A DNA stretch of 64,000 nt from Caenorhabditis remanei. Lineage: Eukaryota; Nematoda; Chromadorea; Rhabditida; Rhabditidae. A program made the position numbers and the translations under genes. Location: NCBI RefSeq assembly GCF_010183535.1, contig NC_071329.1, forward strand, positions 372,001-436,000, read 5' to 3'. The stretch's first letter is position 1. Each line of letters starts with the position of its first letter. The notes beneath the pieces are model-generated. The model had not been told where the DNA came from. It saw only the letters and a program-made list of their open reading frames with translations, and did not search any database. Positions 12,016-23,800 of the stretch are shown here, piece after piece.

Positions 12016-14325
12016 GCTCGAATCCCTTGAATGCAAGTTGTGTCTTCTTCAATTTTCTGAAGAGAAAGAGGATCTGATTCCAAGAATACTAACTACATGT
12101 GGACACACAATATGCCAGAGCTGCGTGAATCAAATAAAACCGCCGCAGCCATCTATTTTCGGAATCGATGTACAATGCCCCTTTGACAGAAAGTCTACCA
12201 ATCGTAAGTTTGTTTCCAACTAGAAGCTTCATGAAGAATGTAAATTTCAAGTCCCTCCGGATGGAATGCTTCCAAAAAACTTCACTGTGATCGAGCTGCT
12301 TCGAGAACACGAAGAAATTGCGATTCTGGAGAAGCTGACAGCGACAAAACTTTGTGAGGATCCAGATGTACCGTGCTTCGAGAATTCCAAACATGAATCT
12401 ACATGCTATTGCACTTTGTGTAAAGCAGAGTTTTGTGAAGGGTTGGTTGGGATTGAAAATTTTTGGAAAAAATTATCTCCTTTTTTCAGATGTTTTGAAA
12501 TCACACACGCTTCTAAAATTTTCTCAAGTCATAAAGCTATACCGATTGATCAAAAGCCAGTAGTTCTTCCAAATTGTGCAGTTCATCCGGATAGCTTGGT
12601 TTATTACTTGTGCAAGGTGAGATTTGATGCAAGTACAGTACCGGCCAAAATGATATCATATTTTGCCGATTTCAGTTGAAAATGTCCAACTTTGAGAGTG
12701 TGTCACGGTTATACTAACTTTCTCACAAAGTAAACTTTTTATGGATTGAACAGACCAAAAAAGATCTCCATTTTTGTAATTGGCGACTTTTTTGTACGGC
12801 CACCTTCTAGAGTTATAGTAGTTTTGAGAGAACAGCTCAAAAATCGCACTTTTTTGTACTTAAATGGGTCGATTTGATGGAGAAATCACTTTGTCGATAT
12901 GTAACTTGCTAGGGAGCGTCCGTACAAAAAAGTTGTCAACTACAAAAATGAAGTTCTGCTCTTGATCTGTTTAGCCCATAAACAGTTATTTTGTGGTTGA
13001 AACTGTTTTACTATGACGCACTCTCAAAGTTGGGCATTTTCCAACCGTCTATTAAATTTTACAGAGCGAAACTTGCCAAACTGAAACAAAACTTTTCTGT
13101 GATGAATGTAAACTCAATGAACACGAATCTCATGAACATGACAACCTTGCTGAGAGAGTTGTCACCAACCAAGATAATCTCAAGGAAATTATCAAAAACC
13201 TTAAATCAACCGAACGGAAATTCCAACTCAAAATAGAAACAGCACAAACATGTGGTCAAAGTTATAGGAAAGATACGAAACTCTATACGGATAAGGTAGA
13301 GTCCATTAAAAGATATTTCGAAGCGAAGAAGGAGGAAGCCCTGAAAAAGTTGGATAACTATTTTGAAACAGAGAGGGAGAAACTGGAAGTTGAAAAAGAA
13401 GAAATCGAGCATGGATTGGGATTGGTGACGGAGGTTCGACGGGATATAGAGAAAATGTTAAAGAGGAAAAACAATTTGTATGATGTCGAAGAAATTATGG
13501 AGAAAGGCAACGCGTTGTGCTCGTTAGAGGCGGGGAGTGGAGGTGAGTAACTTTTTTTTTCTTTCAAAAATCCAAAAGTTGTTCTGAAAATATTAGTTGG
13601 CCATGTTTTCAACGATACTCAAACACAAGGTGGGGAAATTCCGGGCCAGGCCGGTCTGACTAAAAAACTTTCCTCACTAGGGAATAATCCTGGGTCGAGT
13701 TGGAGTTTTTTTGCTGCAAAAAAAAAATTTTTGTCAGAGTGTGATTTTCTGAAAAAAATTTAGTGCAAGTACCTAAATTTTCTAAAATGACGCATCTACA
13801 AAAAATGTGTCTGAAAATTGTCTAATGTTCCAACATAAACCATACAATCTACATGATTGGAACTACACGTAAAACCTAAAAAAAAATTGAAAAAAGTAAG
13901 AAAAACTTCTTTCACGAAATCGTTAAAAAAAACCGAATAAAGATTTGAAATCAGCGCAAATTATCCGTTCTAGTAATATATGTCTCGACCCATAACTCCA
14001 CATCGACTCGGAATATTTCCCAAGTTAGAACGATACTTACACACTCACTTTACTTGATTAAAACACAATCAGAAAAAAAAAATCAACTTTCCCCAGTAAG
14101 TTTTTTTCAGCTCTCATCGTACCCTTCTCCACGATTTCACTGCCGGATGACATGTCTACTGAAAGCTTGCCAATAATCACTTTCTCGAGCTCCCCACCAT
14201 CCACAGAATCAGCTAACGTAGAGCGAAAAAGTGTTGTTCGGGATGATCTGATTAGAGCGATTGATCGGAGACTGATAAAAGCGACGAGAAAATACTCACA
14301 GAAGAAATATTATAATTTGAAATAA
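12016..14325 (+). CDS. RING finger / B-box / coiled-coil (TRIM-like) protein, first exon unresolved
   Basis: Exons 12016-12203, 12252-12441, 12490-12616, 13065-13542 and 14111-14325 join in frame to about 398 residues ending in TAA. Order: a RING finger (CKLC, then CGHTICQSC, then CPFDR, where Asp replaces the last Cys, C3HC3D), a cysteine/histidine stretch like a first B-box (CTLCKAEFCEGC), a second B-box (CAVHPDSLVYYLC to CDECKLNEH), a Lys/Glu-rich coiled coil from about residue 190 to 320, and a basic C-terminus. RING/B-box proteins are usually E3 ubiquitin ligases. The exon at 12016 begins in mid-codon, so a short first exon with the ATG must lie upstream. One phase-compatible candidate (ATG near 11851) has a poor donor. 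AATAAA at 14347 supports the 3' end. Intron 3 holds a whole palindromic element. Confidence 0.8.
12665..13050. repeat. Palindromic MITE-like element in TRIM-like intron 3
   Basis: Left arm AAAATGTCCAACTTTGAGAG and right arm CTCTCAAAGTTGGGCATTTT are inverted copies. The inner arms (CATTTTTGTAATTGGCGACTTTTTTGTACG) also match as inverted repeats. It lies wholly between the donor at 12617 and the acceptor at 13064. Confidence 0.85.
13660..14030. repeat. Inverted-repeat element in TRIM-like intron 4
   Basis: The ends GGGAATAATCCTGGGTCGAG (13680) and CGACTCGGAATATTTCCCAA (14011) are imperfect inverted copies, with inner GTTGGAGTT matching AACTCCAC. The interior is AT-rich and noncoding. Confidence 0.6.
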
Positions 14326-14346
14326 TTACTTTTTTCTGTCATTTTG

Positions 14347-14352
14347 AATAAA
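14347..14352 (+). terminator. AATAAA poly(A) signal of the TRIM-like gene
   Basis: A canonical hexamer 22 bp after the stop codon. The minus-strand hexamer of the convergent UGT gene (plus-strand TTTATT) lies at 14363-14368, so the two 3' ends should overlap. Confidence 0.75.
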
Positions 14353-14362
14353 GAACAAAACA

Positions 14363-14368
14363 TTTATT
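14363..14368 (-). terminator. AATAAA poly(A) signal of the UGT gene
   Basis: The plus strand reads TTTATT, 89 bp past the UGT stop codon. Transcripts ending here would run into the 3' UTR of the TRIM-like gene. Confidence 0.65.
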
Positions 14369-14456
14369 CCGAAGATGCAAGAAAAGTTGAGAAAAACCGG
14401 AACCCGTAGGTCTCAAATAACTAGAAAAGTCTATCAAAAAACAGCACAAACATGAA

Positions 14457-17400
14457 TCAATTATTTTTCTTTCCCTTTGATACAACTCTCGGCACCCCAC
14501 GGATCCCGTTTATCACGTTTCGAGTCGTTCTGTATACTGTACGAATTGTGTAGAATATGAGGGAGAATGTGCAGAAGATGACGAAGAAAAAGAAGGCGAT
14601 GACATCGACCAAGAAGTATTGGAGGAAGTTCAGATGGTCGGCACCGCTTCTGGCGTGAGGCACTTCCTGGTGACGTTCGATGAACTCGACCCAGAAGGCT
14701 GCGTGGTAGAGTTCAGTGTATGGGACGTCGATGACCATGTCTTGGAAGATCAGCATCTCTTTTTTGTATCTATATATAGATTGATAACTTATTTCCAAAC
14801 AATGAAAATCTGATTTTCTGGGTTATATGGTCGTATCATGGTACTGGGTTTTGGGAAAGTATTACTAGGACAGGGTATGTTTGGTCTTGCTACGAAACAG
14901 CCTGATTTTAAGTTACTGTACATAGTTATCGGTATAACACACAGCTTGATACATAGGAAAATTAAAACTCACTTCCAAACCGAGCAGAATCGGACCAACG
15001 CGTAAATAATTTAAAACTCAATATTATGTGCTGGAAAATATACCAAAATGTAGATCTCGGTGAGTTTTATGTCTTTGACCTACTACGGGCCGGATAGCAA
15101 GTCGTTAATGTACCGTGGGTAGGGCTAGAATGGTTTTTAAATTAATTTCCGCGTTTTTTGAGACTTTAGCCCGGCTTGCACTACATTAACAACAACCCAT
15201 CCTGCCCATAGTAGGTCCCAGTTGTAGAACTCGCCAAGATCTACATTTTGCTATACTTTTTAGCTAATAAAACTCAGATTGAAGCGAGTTACGCGCCGGC
15301 CCGTGTAGGCCCAAGTTTGTAAGTATGAATTAAAAATCGTGCTCGCTATAATATCGTCAGTTTGTAATAAACTTATGAAACCTAGAAATTTAGATTCCCC
15401 TAGTCAATAGTATTCAGATAAGAACGTTTATGACAAGATACTGAGCCCCGCCACAATAACTACAGTAATTGTAAGCTTTCAATGACCATAATTTAAATTA
15501 TCTCCAAGAAAAACTCACTTCTCATTCTCAATCACCTCCTTGATTGCTCTCGTCAAACTTCTCGCACTAAACTCCGCCTTCTCTACCATAACTCCACTAT
15601 CTCTTGCCGTGATTCTCAACAGATTATCGTATCCTCGACTGGTCAATGGCACTCCGACAACCGGTACTCCATGATACACCGACTCAATGACACTATTCAA
15701 TCCTCCATGTGACACGTGGCATCGACATTTCTCATGTCCGAGAAAGTCTTGGAGTGGAAGCCAGGATTTGGTGAGAAGGTTGGAGGGGATTTCAGAAGTT
15801 TGGAGGGTACCGTCGAATTGCCAGATGAAGAGAAGGTTGGGGAAAGACTTGAAAGTTTGGAGGTATGCTTGACGGATGGATTCTGGAGACTTGTTCCATT
15901 GAGCGGTGAATCCGGTGGAGAGAACGACGAAGCCATCGGGATAGGCGGAGATGCGGTCGGAGAATTCCTGGAATGAGAGAATCAGGGAAAACTAGAATCG
16001 CGGTTTGGTTGTCTTGTGACAAAACCCAAATTCAGGGTACTGTAGTTTTTACCACACTTGCAAGCACGAACCGGCGCGTAACTCGCTTAAAACTCAATAT
16101 TTTGACCTGAAATTTATACCAAAATGAAGATCTCGGCGAGCTCTATGTCCTTGACCTATTACGGGCCGCATGGCAAATCGTTAATGTACCGCGGGCAGGG
16201 AAAATGTATATAAAAAAAATCAAAAATGACCAAAACAACCATTTTGGCCCGGCCTACAATAAATTAACGAGCAGCCTTCCGTACCGTATTATGTCAGAGA
16301 CACAGATCTCTCCGAGATCTGCACTTTGGTGTATTTTTCAGCTCAAAATATTGCGTTTTAAGCGAGTTGCCCGGTTTGCAAGTATGGTTATTACGGAACT
16401 ACTAACCAGATTTTCCAAGTATGTTTTTCTAAAATCTCCGAAATTTTACCTTTGGCAACTCCTTTGCCTTCCTACACTGAATGGCTCCAATAAAGTTGAC
16501 GCGTGGCATGTATGGTCGGGAGAAGTCGAAAATTGGTGGTGTGTTCACAAAGTTGATGGAGGCATTACGCTCGATGTCGAATGTCGTGGCGACGCCCGGA
16601 TAGTACTTCTGAAACTATTAAGGTATTAACATAATTTTGAAAGTCTTGACTTGATTTTTCATATAAACTTTGTTTTAAGGTAATTGGAGCCTTAGACCTC
16701 AAGCCTAGTTAGTCTTAAAATGGTAATAATTCTCTACTGTTCCAAACTTTTACTTTCTTATTCTCGACCACCAGACCTCATGGGCTAAAACTGAATATGT
16801 ATGTGATATCAGCATTATCTCGGCTTTCCAATGATATGAGTCACATCTCATATCTCCACACTGACCCCATACCTTCCCTAGTAACTACCAACCTGAAAGA
16901 CTGCATCAATTCTCGGCTGCACAATATGTTGGTGAATATACAACTGTTTCATATAAGACGCCACATTATAAACACGTTCACTGAACGTCAGATCATCAGT
17001 TAATCCTGTTCCAGCGACTGGAAGGTAGCTGGGTGGAGAGGGGGACTGATTGGCCCAGGCGGATTCGGTGCGGAGGCCGGTCATCGACCAGTAGATGTAG
17101 ACGGATTCTGAAAAAAAACGCTCAAAAGTATATAACCTACGGTTGGTTTTCTTAAATTTAACAATAATTTGAAATCTATCAAATTACGAAATTCAATTTT
17201 CATCACACACTCACTCTTAAGCCCTGCCATCAACACTCCACATGGGTTGTACAAGTCGTCGACGATGACTGTAGAGAATCTAAAATACTGCAAGTTTTAA
17301 CTATTTAATGTCAAAAAAAACTCACTGCTTCTCAACAAGCCGGTCGAACTTGCTCTTACTCCTAGCCAACACAGAATCACAGAGTCGAATTGATGCCAAC

Positions 17401-18091
17401 CATCCGGTCGTCTGCTCGTTCTCGTTTAGATGGCTGGGGTTCCAGAGCTGGAAATTCGTAGAGTTAGATAATTTAGAGAAAATTCAATAATAAGATAGTT
17501 AGACTGAGAGCTTTTCAAAAAACGAAAACCATACCTGTCAAACGTTAGCGCGTAACTCACTCAAATATATAAAACTCGCCGAGATCTACATTTTGGTATA
17601 CTTTTCAGTTCATAACATTGAGTTTTAGGCGAGTTGCGTGCCCAAACCGACAGTAATCAGAAAATCGGGAATGAATATACTTTTCTGAAAGCTCTCGGCG
17701 AGCTGAACACAGTAATTTTTATAATTTTTTTAAATTGTTAAAAATATAGGTGATACCTCCGAATGAGACGAGTGATTCCTATACTGATAAATATCCTGAA
17801 GAACTCGGTCCCCGAATTGAGCCGGCCAAAACTCCCTGGTCACTTCTGATGGGAGGATGACGTCAGACTAAAAATAATTGGAATAATTAATTAATTAAAT
17901 CTGTCTAATGTCCATACCTGCTTTGGTCCAATCTCCAACCACGTCACTTTATGTTCCCTCTCCACCAATTCCTTGGCCAAAACTGCCATTGTCTGTGCGT
18001 GAACCGGGTAAAGGGTGCTTGGGATGAAGAGAACATCACCGGCGGATACATAGCCCAAGGCTAATAGAGGTAGTAGCCACGTTTTGAGCAT
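14457..18091 (-). CDS. UDP-glucuronosyl/glucosyltransferase (UGT family), complete
   Basis: Eight exons on the minus strand (17918-18091, 17757-17867, 17326-17447, 17215-17279, 16893-17107, 16450-16608, 15519-15967, 14457-14769) join in frame to 535 residues, the normal UGT length. A signal peptide ([18 protein letters not shown]) precedes the acceptor-binding half, with His31 at the place of the catalytic base. The UDP-sugar half has [22 protein letters not shown] and the signature around [10 protein letters not shown] and HGGLNS (about residue 369). A hydrophobic segment ([19 protein letters not shown]) and a basic tail form the usual ER membrane anchor. The Asp-Gln pair that normally contacts the sugar is Arg-Gly here (about 393-394), so donor preference or activity may be altered. 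UGTs conjugate lipophilic metabolites and xenobiotics in the ER. I cannot assign a ugt number. Confidence 0.92.
15000..15310. repeat. Palindromic MITE-like element, family 2, in UGT intron 7
   Basis: The outer parts TTTAAAACTCAATATTATG and the inverted AAAACTCAGATTGAAGCGAG, and the inner TAGATCTCGGTGAGTT with AACTCGCCAAGATCTACA, define two halves of one palindrome. GTTAATGTACCG and CTACATTAAC pair near the centre. Other copies lie at 16070-16385 and 48535-48820. Confidence 0.8.
16070..16385. repeat. Palindromic MITE-like element, family 2, in UGT intron 6
   Basis: GCGCGTAACTCGCTTAAAAC at the left pairs with GTTTTAAGCGAGTTGCCCGG at the right. GAAGATCTCGGCGAGCTCT pairs with AGATCTCTCCGAGATCTGCA. 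It lies between the exon ending at 16450 and the exon starting at 15967. Confidence 0.85.
17540..17650. repeat. Single arm of a family 2 element in UGT intron 2
   Basis: It contains ACTCGCCGAGATCTACATTT, GGTATACTTTTCAGTTCATA and AGGCGAGTTGCGTGCC, the right arm of family 2, without a clear partner arm. A similar solitary arm lies at 18935-19015 upstream of the UGT gene. Confidence 0.65.
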
Positions 18092-20862
18092 TTTTTGGCT
18101 GGAAAAATGAGGTTTGGGTAAAAAGTTGTTAAGGGTCTCTTATATACTCCTAAGATAGACGATGTTATTCAGAGAAAACGGGACAGAGATCGATAAGAAC
18201 GAAAGGTAACAAGTGATGATAGAGAGAGATGGTTAATTAGATAGATAGAGAGACAGAGACGGTGAGAAGAAAAGTAACTACAACATACAATTGTGTCGTT
18301 TGTGTAGTTGATTGATAATTTAGGCAATGTTATAAGTCATATAGAAGATAATACTTCAAAATACATTTTATCGGTCTTTAATGGATTTTGCAGTTGAAAA
18401 TCGTGAAGTTAATTACTGATTGTCCAATTGCATAAATTTCTTTTTAGTTTTTAAAATATTCATCAAAAATAGGCAGAAAACATTTGTACATTTGACTTTT
18501 TGCAAAAAAAAACTTAAAAATGTAAATTTTTGTAATTAAACCCAGGCCGGCCCGTCGCAAGTATGTACAATAGTGTCAATTTAAGTAAGATAGGTACATA
18601 GATCAAATCTAGAACTTCAATTTTGTAGTAGAGAACTTTTTTGTACCAATTCTTCTTACTGAGCTGAATGTGAGTAAAGTTTTTTTCAATTCTTGATTAA
18701 ACCTACTCAAAAAGAAGAATTCACATCGAATTCCTGTGACTTTTTAAGGAACCCGTGTACAAAAAAAACAAAACCACAAAAATCAAGATAAATTCTTGAT
18801 CTACGTACCAACCAAAGCAAGTTAATACCGTTTGGCAATCAGGGACACCACCAGACACTCTCAAAGTTAGTCAACTTCCACAGGATCCAAAACAGGGCCA
18901 AAATAGCGAAAATTATCAAAAAAGACATAGAACTTGTCGAGATCTACATTTTGGTATACTTTTCAGCGCATTATATTAAGTTTGAAGCGAATTACAGCTC
19001 CTTTTTTGCAAGTGAGGTATAATATTCACTATTATAGCGCTCGACTATAATAAATTCATACGATATTTAACTAGACTGAGGAAATTAGAAAGGTCTCGCC
19101 ACGCTTTTAAAAATATGTTGTTTCAACCGAAAAACGAAAAAAACTTGAAAAAAAGTGTGACCAAACATATTTCAAGACCCCCCGTCAGCATAGCCATAAA
19201 CACTTCAAACCCAGAAAAGGTATAAACCATTACTATTGATAGTTTTCGGCAGTTGAAACAACAAAAACATAGAGAAAAGTGTTCTTTCTTATATTATATT
19301 TAGACACACAATCAAAACACAATACTCACGTCCATAATTTTGAATATTCCCACTGGAAAGTAAGGAAAAAAACATTGAACAACTATGGCAAGTGGATTGA
19401 AAGAAGAAGAGAGGTCTAGGAAAATACATTATTGAATACCTAGACATATTTTTGACCTACTGTATCTCCTCAGGGTGAATTGCTATAAAAAAGTTGTTAA
19501 CTAGTAAAATGTAGAAAAAATTACGAGCTTCATTTTTAAAGTTGACAACTTTTTTATAGCTCCGCCCTTTATTGATATTCGGTAGATCAAAGATAAGGTT
19601 CAGGCTAGAGTGAGAGAAGCGAAAATATCTAGGTCAGTGAAATTGTCATTATACAAGTTTTTTTTTCAAAAAATACGCCGTGTCACTGTTTGAAAACATC
19701 AAAAACTTTAGAAAACCGAACAAGTTCATCCCGGTTTGGCCTAGAAGTTTAGTTTTGAATAAATTCAACTTTCAGTGGCAGATAGAAAACATACATGTAA
19801 AAGACTACTACAAAAAAAGTTCAGAAAGAAAAAATAGGGACAAACAGACCGACAGAAAAAATTGCAGCAAGTTTTTGCCCTGTTGTAACTTTCTTTCTAC
19901 CTTGCTGTCGTATTTAACAAAGTAAGAAAAAAAAAAGAAAAACAAAGAACATTAGAAGAACCTGATTTAGGAAAAATACCAAGGAAATTTCTCTTTCTTT
20001 CTCTCACTCTCTCTTTCTCTTATCTCTCAAAGTACTCAAATTGTCTTGATAAGAAATCAAGGACACTCAAACGCAATACATATATATATTTTGCAGAACT
20101 TGTACTATTAAAGTGAATTTTGGTCTGAAGTTCAAAAATAAAGGTTTTCAATGACCTAGAAACCTCTCAGATGGCATAGAAACCCAATTTTCTAATTTCT
20201 ATCATTTTATGACTGTATTTGAGATTTTCAAGACATTTTAAGTGTTCTAAAACAGGGAAACCCTATGGTGGCCTAGAATTCCAGTATAATGGCCTGGAAA
20301 CCCAAAATTTAAAGTTTTAGGCAATGGACGTTTTGGAACCAAGGTAGTTCTAAATCGAGACATTTTGAGATCAGGAATCTTGATCCGGGAGACGTTTAAT
20401 AACCGAGGCTCCAGCCGTTTCGCAACCAAGATCTTCCAGGTTTCTAAACGTCCTGGTTTTGAAATGACCTAGAAATCCGAAATCTGCCTTTCTAGGCTAT
20501 TTCTATGCCATTTCGTGTCAAAAGTGCACTAAAATGAATAAAAAAGGAAAAAGTATGAATATAAAACTTTTGAACTCTCTTCCTCTCATATGAAACTTTT
20601 CCTTTTCAAGAGAAAGTTCGCTGCTTCGTTTCCCTTAAGTTGACCTACATATTCAAGAATATACCGTTTCATAATTGGTGACTTCTAAGGGGGCGGAAGG
20701 GGAAGGGTAATTAAGTAGGCTAGGAGGGAAGTGAGCGGTTTGGAACAGTGTGTGAAAATAGAAAAAAGTGTATTATAACAATAAACACAAAACAAAAAAC
20801 ATGAAAATCTAATAGCGAATGTACTAAGAATGTATAAAATAACAAATTAAACTAAAAAAAAA
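18092..20862. other. Intergenic gap between UGT 5' end and ERAL1-like 3' end
   Basis: No convincing gene was found. Contents: the presumed UGT promoter next to 18091 with GATAGAGAGA tracts at 18212-18260; a solitary family 2 arm (18935-19015); a small palindrome at 19485-19567 whose ends (GCTATAAAAAAGTTG and CAACTTTTTTATAGC) are exact complements; a CT-rich tract at 19990-20030; and repeated short phrases of the type CCTAGAAACCC at 20155-20480. Confidence 0.6.
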
Positions 20863-23800
20863 CTATTTTTTCTGAGTAATAAGTTTTCCATTACAAGTAA
20901 CAATTAGTCTCGCATACAGCTGTCGCTGAAACAGAGAATGCAGATGCTCGTTGACTCTCCGACCAATTTCCGAGATTCGTTTTCCTCCTTTCCCAATGAT
21001 AAGTGTGCCATCGCGAGGCTTCTGACACCGAATCTCGCCGACGATTTGGAGGACTTCTCCCTGTTCTTCCCACTCGGAAATTCGGATTTGTACTGAGTAG
21101 GCGACGTCGGACGGGGTGGTGTCGAGAACGGCGGCGCGGATCGAGTCGATGGTGAGTTGTTGGGCGGACTGGAAAGATTGGGTTACTGTACAGTGAGTTG
21201 GAATGTGAATCTCAATTTGAGATATCTCAAAAGTTGTGCGTCAAAACAGATAAAAACCATACTTGTCACGGGCCGGGCCGGGCTGGGCCGGGCCCACTAA
21301 AAAAATCTTCCGGCCCGGGCCGGCCCGTCAAAATATTGAAAAAAAAGCTTGCTGCGGGCCGGCCCGGGCCCTGAAATTTTCAGAGGGCCCGGCCCGGCCC
21401 GGCCCGGCCCGTGATTTGACAAGTATGATAAAAACAAAAAAAACCGAAAACTGTCATTATCTCAGTTCTAGAATTACAGTAACCTAGAAGATTTTATACA
21501 AACTACAATTGCATAGAGCATGGATCTAATTGGCCTATTAGGATGAAGTCTGTGGAAAACAGGCACATCGACTACTAAATATGAATCCTTAATTCTTAGA
21601 TCTTGTGACTTGGATCCTGGGTTACTGTAACTCAGATCCTGATTTTCAAGTTTCTGGCCAACCCACAAGGTAGCAAATATGCAAACAACTATATTTTGCT
21701 AGTAGTAAAAATCCAGAAACAGTCATTATCTCAGTTCTTGGATTACAGTAACCTAGAGCATTTCATACAGACTACAGTAACCTAGAACATAGTTCCATTA
21801 GATCCATGTTCTAGGCTACTGTGGTTTGTATGAAAAATTCAAGGTTACTGCAACCCAAAAACTGAGATAATGACAGTTTCCGGATTTTTACACTACTAGC
21901 AAAAAACAGTTGCTTACTTATTTTGCTACCTTATGAATATTCCCGTTATGTCAGAAACTTGAAAATCAAGATCTGAGTTACAGTAACCCAGGATCCAAGT
22001 CACAAGATCCTAGAATTCAGGATTCACATTTAGTTGTCGATGCGTCTGCTCTCCACAGATCTGTTTCCGATAAAATTTTTAGAGCCATCGGTTTCGAGCT
22101 CCAGAAAATTCCAAAAATTGAGCAATATAGCATTTTTTGTGTAAAAATGCTGTTTTTGAGCGCAAAAAGCCCTAAAATCCCATCCGGATTTTGAAATGGG
22201 TGACATGTAAATTGTATGAAATGTTCTAGGTTACTGTAATCCTAGAACTGAGAGTTTCCAGTTTTTCACGGATTACTGTACCTCTCCTGTCGGCATTCCC
22301 TCATTCATTTTCCATTCTCCATCCGGTGAAATACTCATCAAATGTTGTCTCAACTCATCGATACCCTCTCCATTCAACGAGCTCACAAAGAAAACTCGCT
22401 CGAATCCAGACCATCCACAAATCGTTCGGAACAACGAGCGCGTCTCCGAGTAGCTGCATTTCCACGTGGGTTTCTGGATGAGCTCTCGAAATTGACTTTT
22501 CCATTTCTCGTCGGATTCTGGAGGATTCTGGGAGTTTTGAACGAGAAATGGAGTTGTTGTGAGGGATTTGCCGAGACGACCGATTTGGGCGGGTTTTGTG
22601 GAGATTTGTTGGTTGTCTGATAGCTGGCCATTTGTGAGAATCTGAAAATAAATTCTGAAATTGAGATTTCTGACACTTTTCAGCGTTGTCCAGATCAGTG
22701 CATAACTCGCTTAAAACTCACAACTACAGGCCTGATGGATTGTTAATGTGCCGCGGAACAGAATAAAGAACCAAAAAGCCCTTAAAACGAGACATCACTA
22801 TTCCAAAATTAAAGATTTTTGATATGCATTGATTCAGAGAGCCAAGGAAAAGAGAAAATCGTCTTGGAGCTATGTCTGAAAATCAGTTCTGAAACGACTT
22901 ATAAGACCTCGAATGCTGAAAATCGCTCCGTGCAGTTTTTCAGAACATTTAAATAGAAATTCTCCTCGTTTTGTTCAATTTTCAAACGAAAAATGAACGT
23001 TTCTATAGAAATGTACTGAAAAAGTGCACGAACGATTTTCAGCATTTTGAGGTCTCATAACTCGCTTCAGACTGAGTTTCAGACCAAGCTTCAAGAAGAT
23101 TTTCTCTTTTCCTTAGTTTTCTGTATCGATTAATATCAAAACATCTTTAATTTTGGAATAGTGGTGTCTTTCTTTAAGCACTCTTTGGTACCTTAGTCAG
23201 TCCCGCGGCACATTAACAGTCCGTTATCCGGCCCAGTGGATCAAAAGAATAGAATTCGCCAAGATCTATATTTTGATACTTTTTTTTCTAATTTTTCAGT
23301 TGTTTCGGTCAAAAACTTTAACAAAAAACTGTTTTTAGGTTTTCCCTGTAATTCGCACAGCCCTAAAAATGCCCATAATGGATAAAAGGCATAGAGCTCG
23401 CCGAAATACACATTTTGGTATATTTTTCAGCTCATAATATTGCGTTTGAAGGGAAGTTACGCTCTGGTTTGCAATTTTATTAAAAAACTACAGTTCCCCT
23501 GAATTTGGGATTCCCCGCAAGACCTAATTGCCAGTTATTCTTTCCCATATTCTATTCACCTCAACCAACGGCAACAAATCCGTTCTCCTCATCACCAAAT
23601 CAATCTTATTCATAACTAAAGTGCTGGGCACATGTGAATATCTATGTAACATATGAAGAACTCGATGATGAATATATGCTCCAGGAGCTGTCGCATCCTG
23701 TACGACTAGAATGTGTTGAGCTCTCTGTAGGGCTCTTTCGGGGTCCTGAAGTACACGATCACCGCTTGTCGCCGACGTCTTCTTCATCGTTTGACGGACG

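Noticed and set aside
15697..16022. Overlapping minus and plus frames across the UGT exon at 15519-15967
   Set aside because: The conserved UGT frame (GFVVLSTGF ... HGGLNS) explains this stretch; the others are shadow frames.
19680..19925. 81-residue plus frame in the gap after the UGT gene
   Set aside because: No ATG start at its beginning, AT-driven composition, no splice partners and no recognisable motif.
23524..23560. In-frame TAG after RITGN suggesting a broken ERAL1-like gene
   Set aside because: A good donor (GAG|GTGAAT) lies 36 bp earlier and joins in phase to ILTNGQ, which fits the family better.
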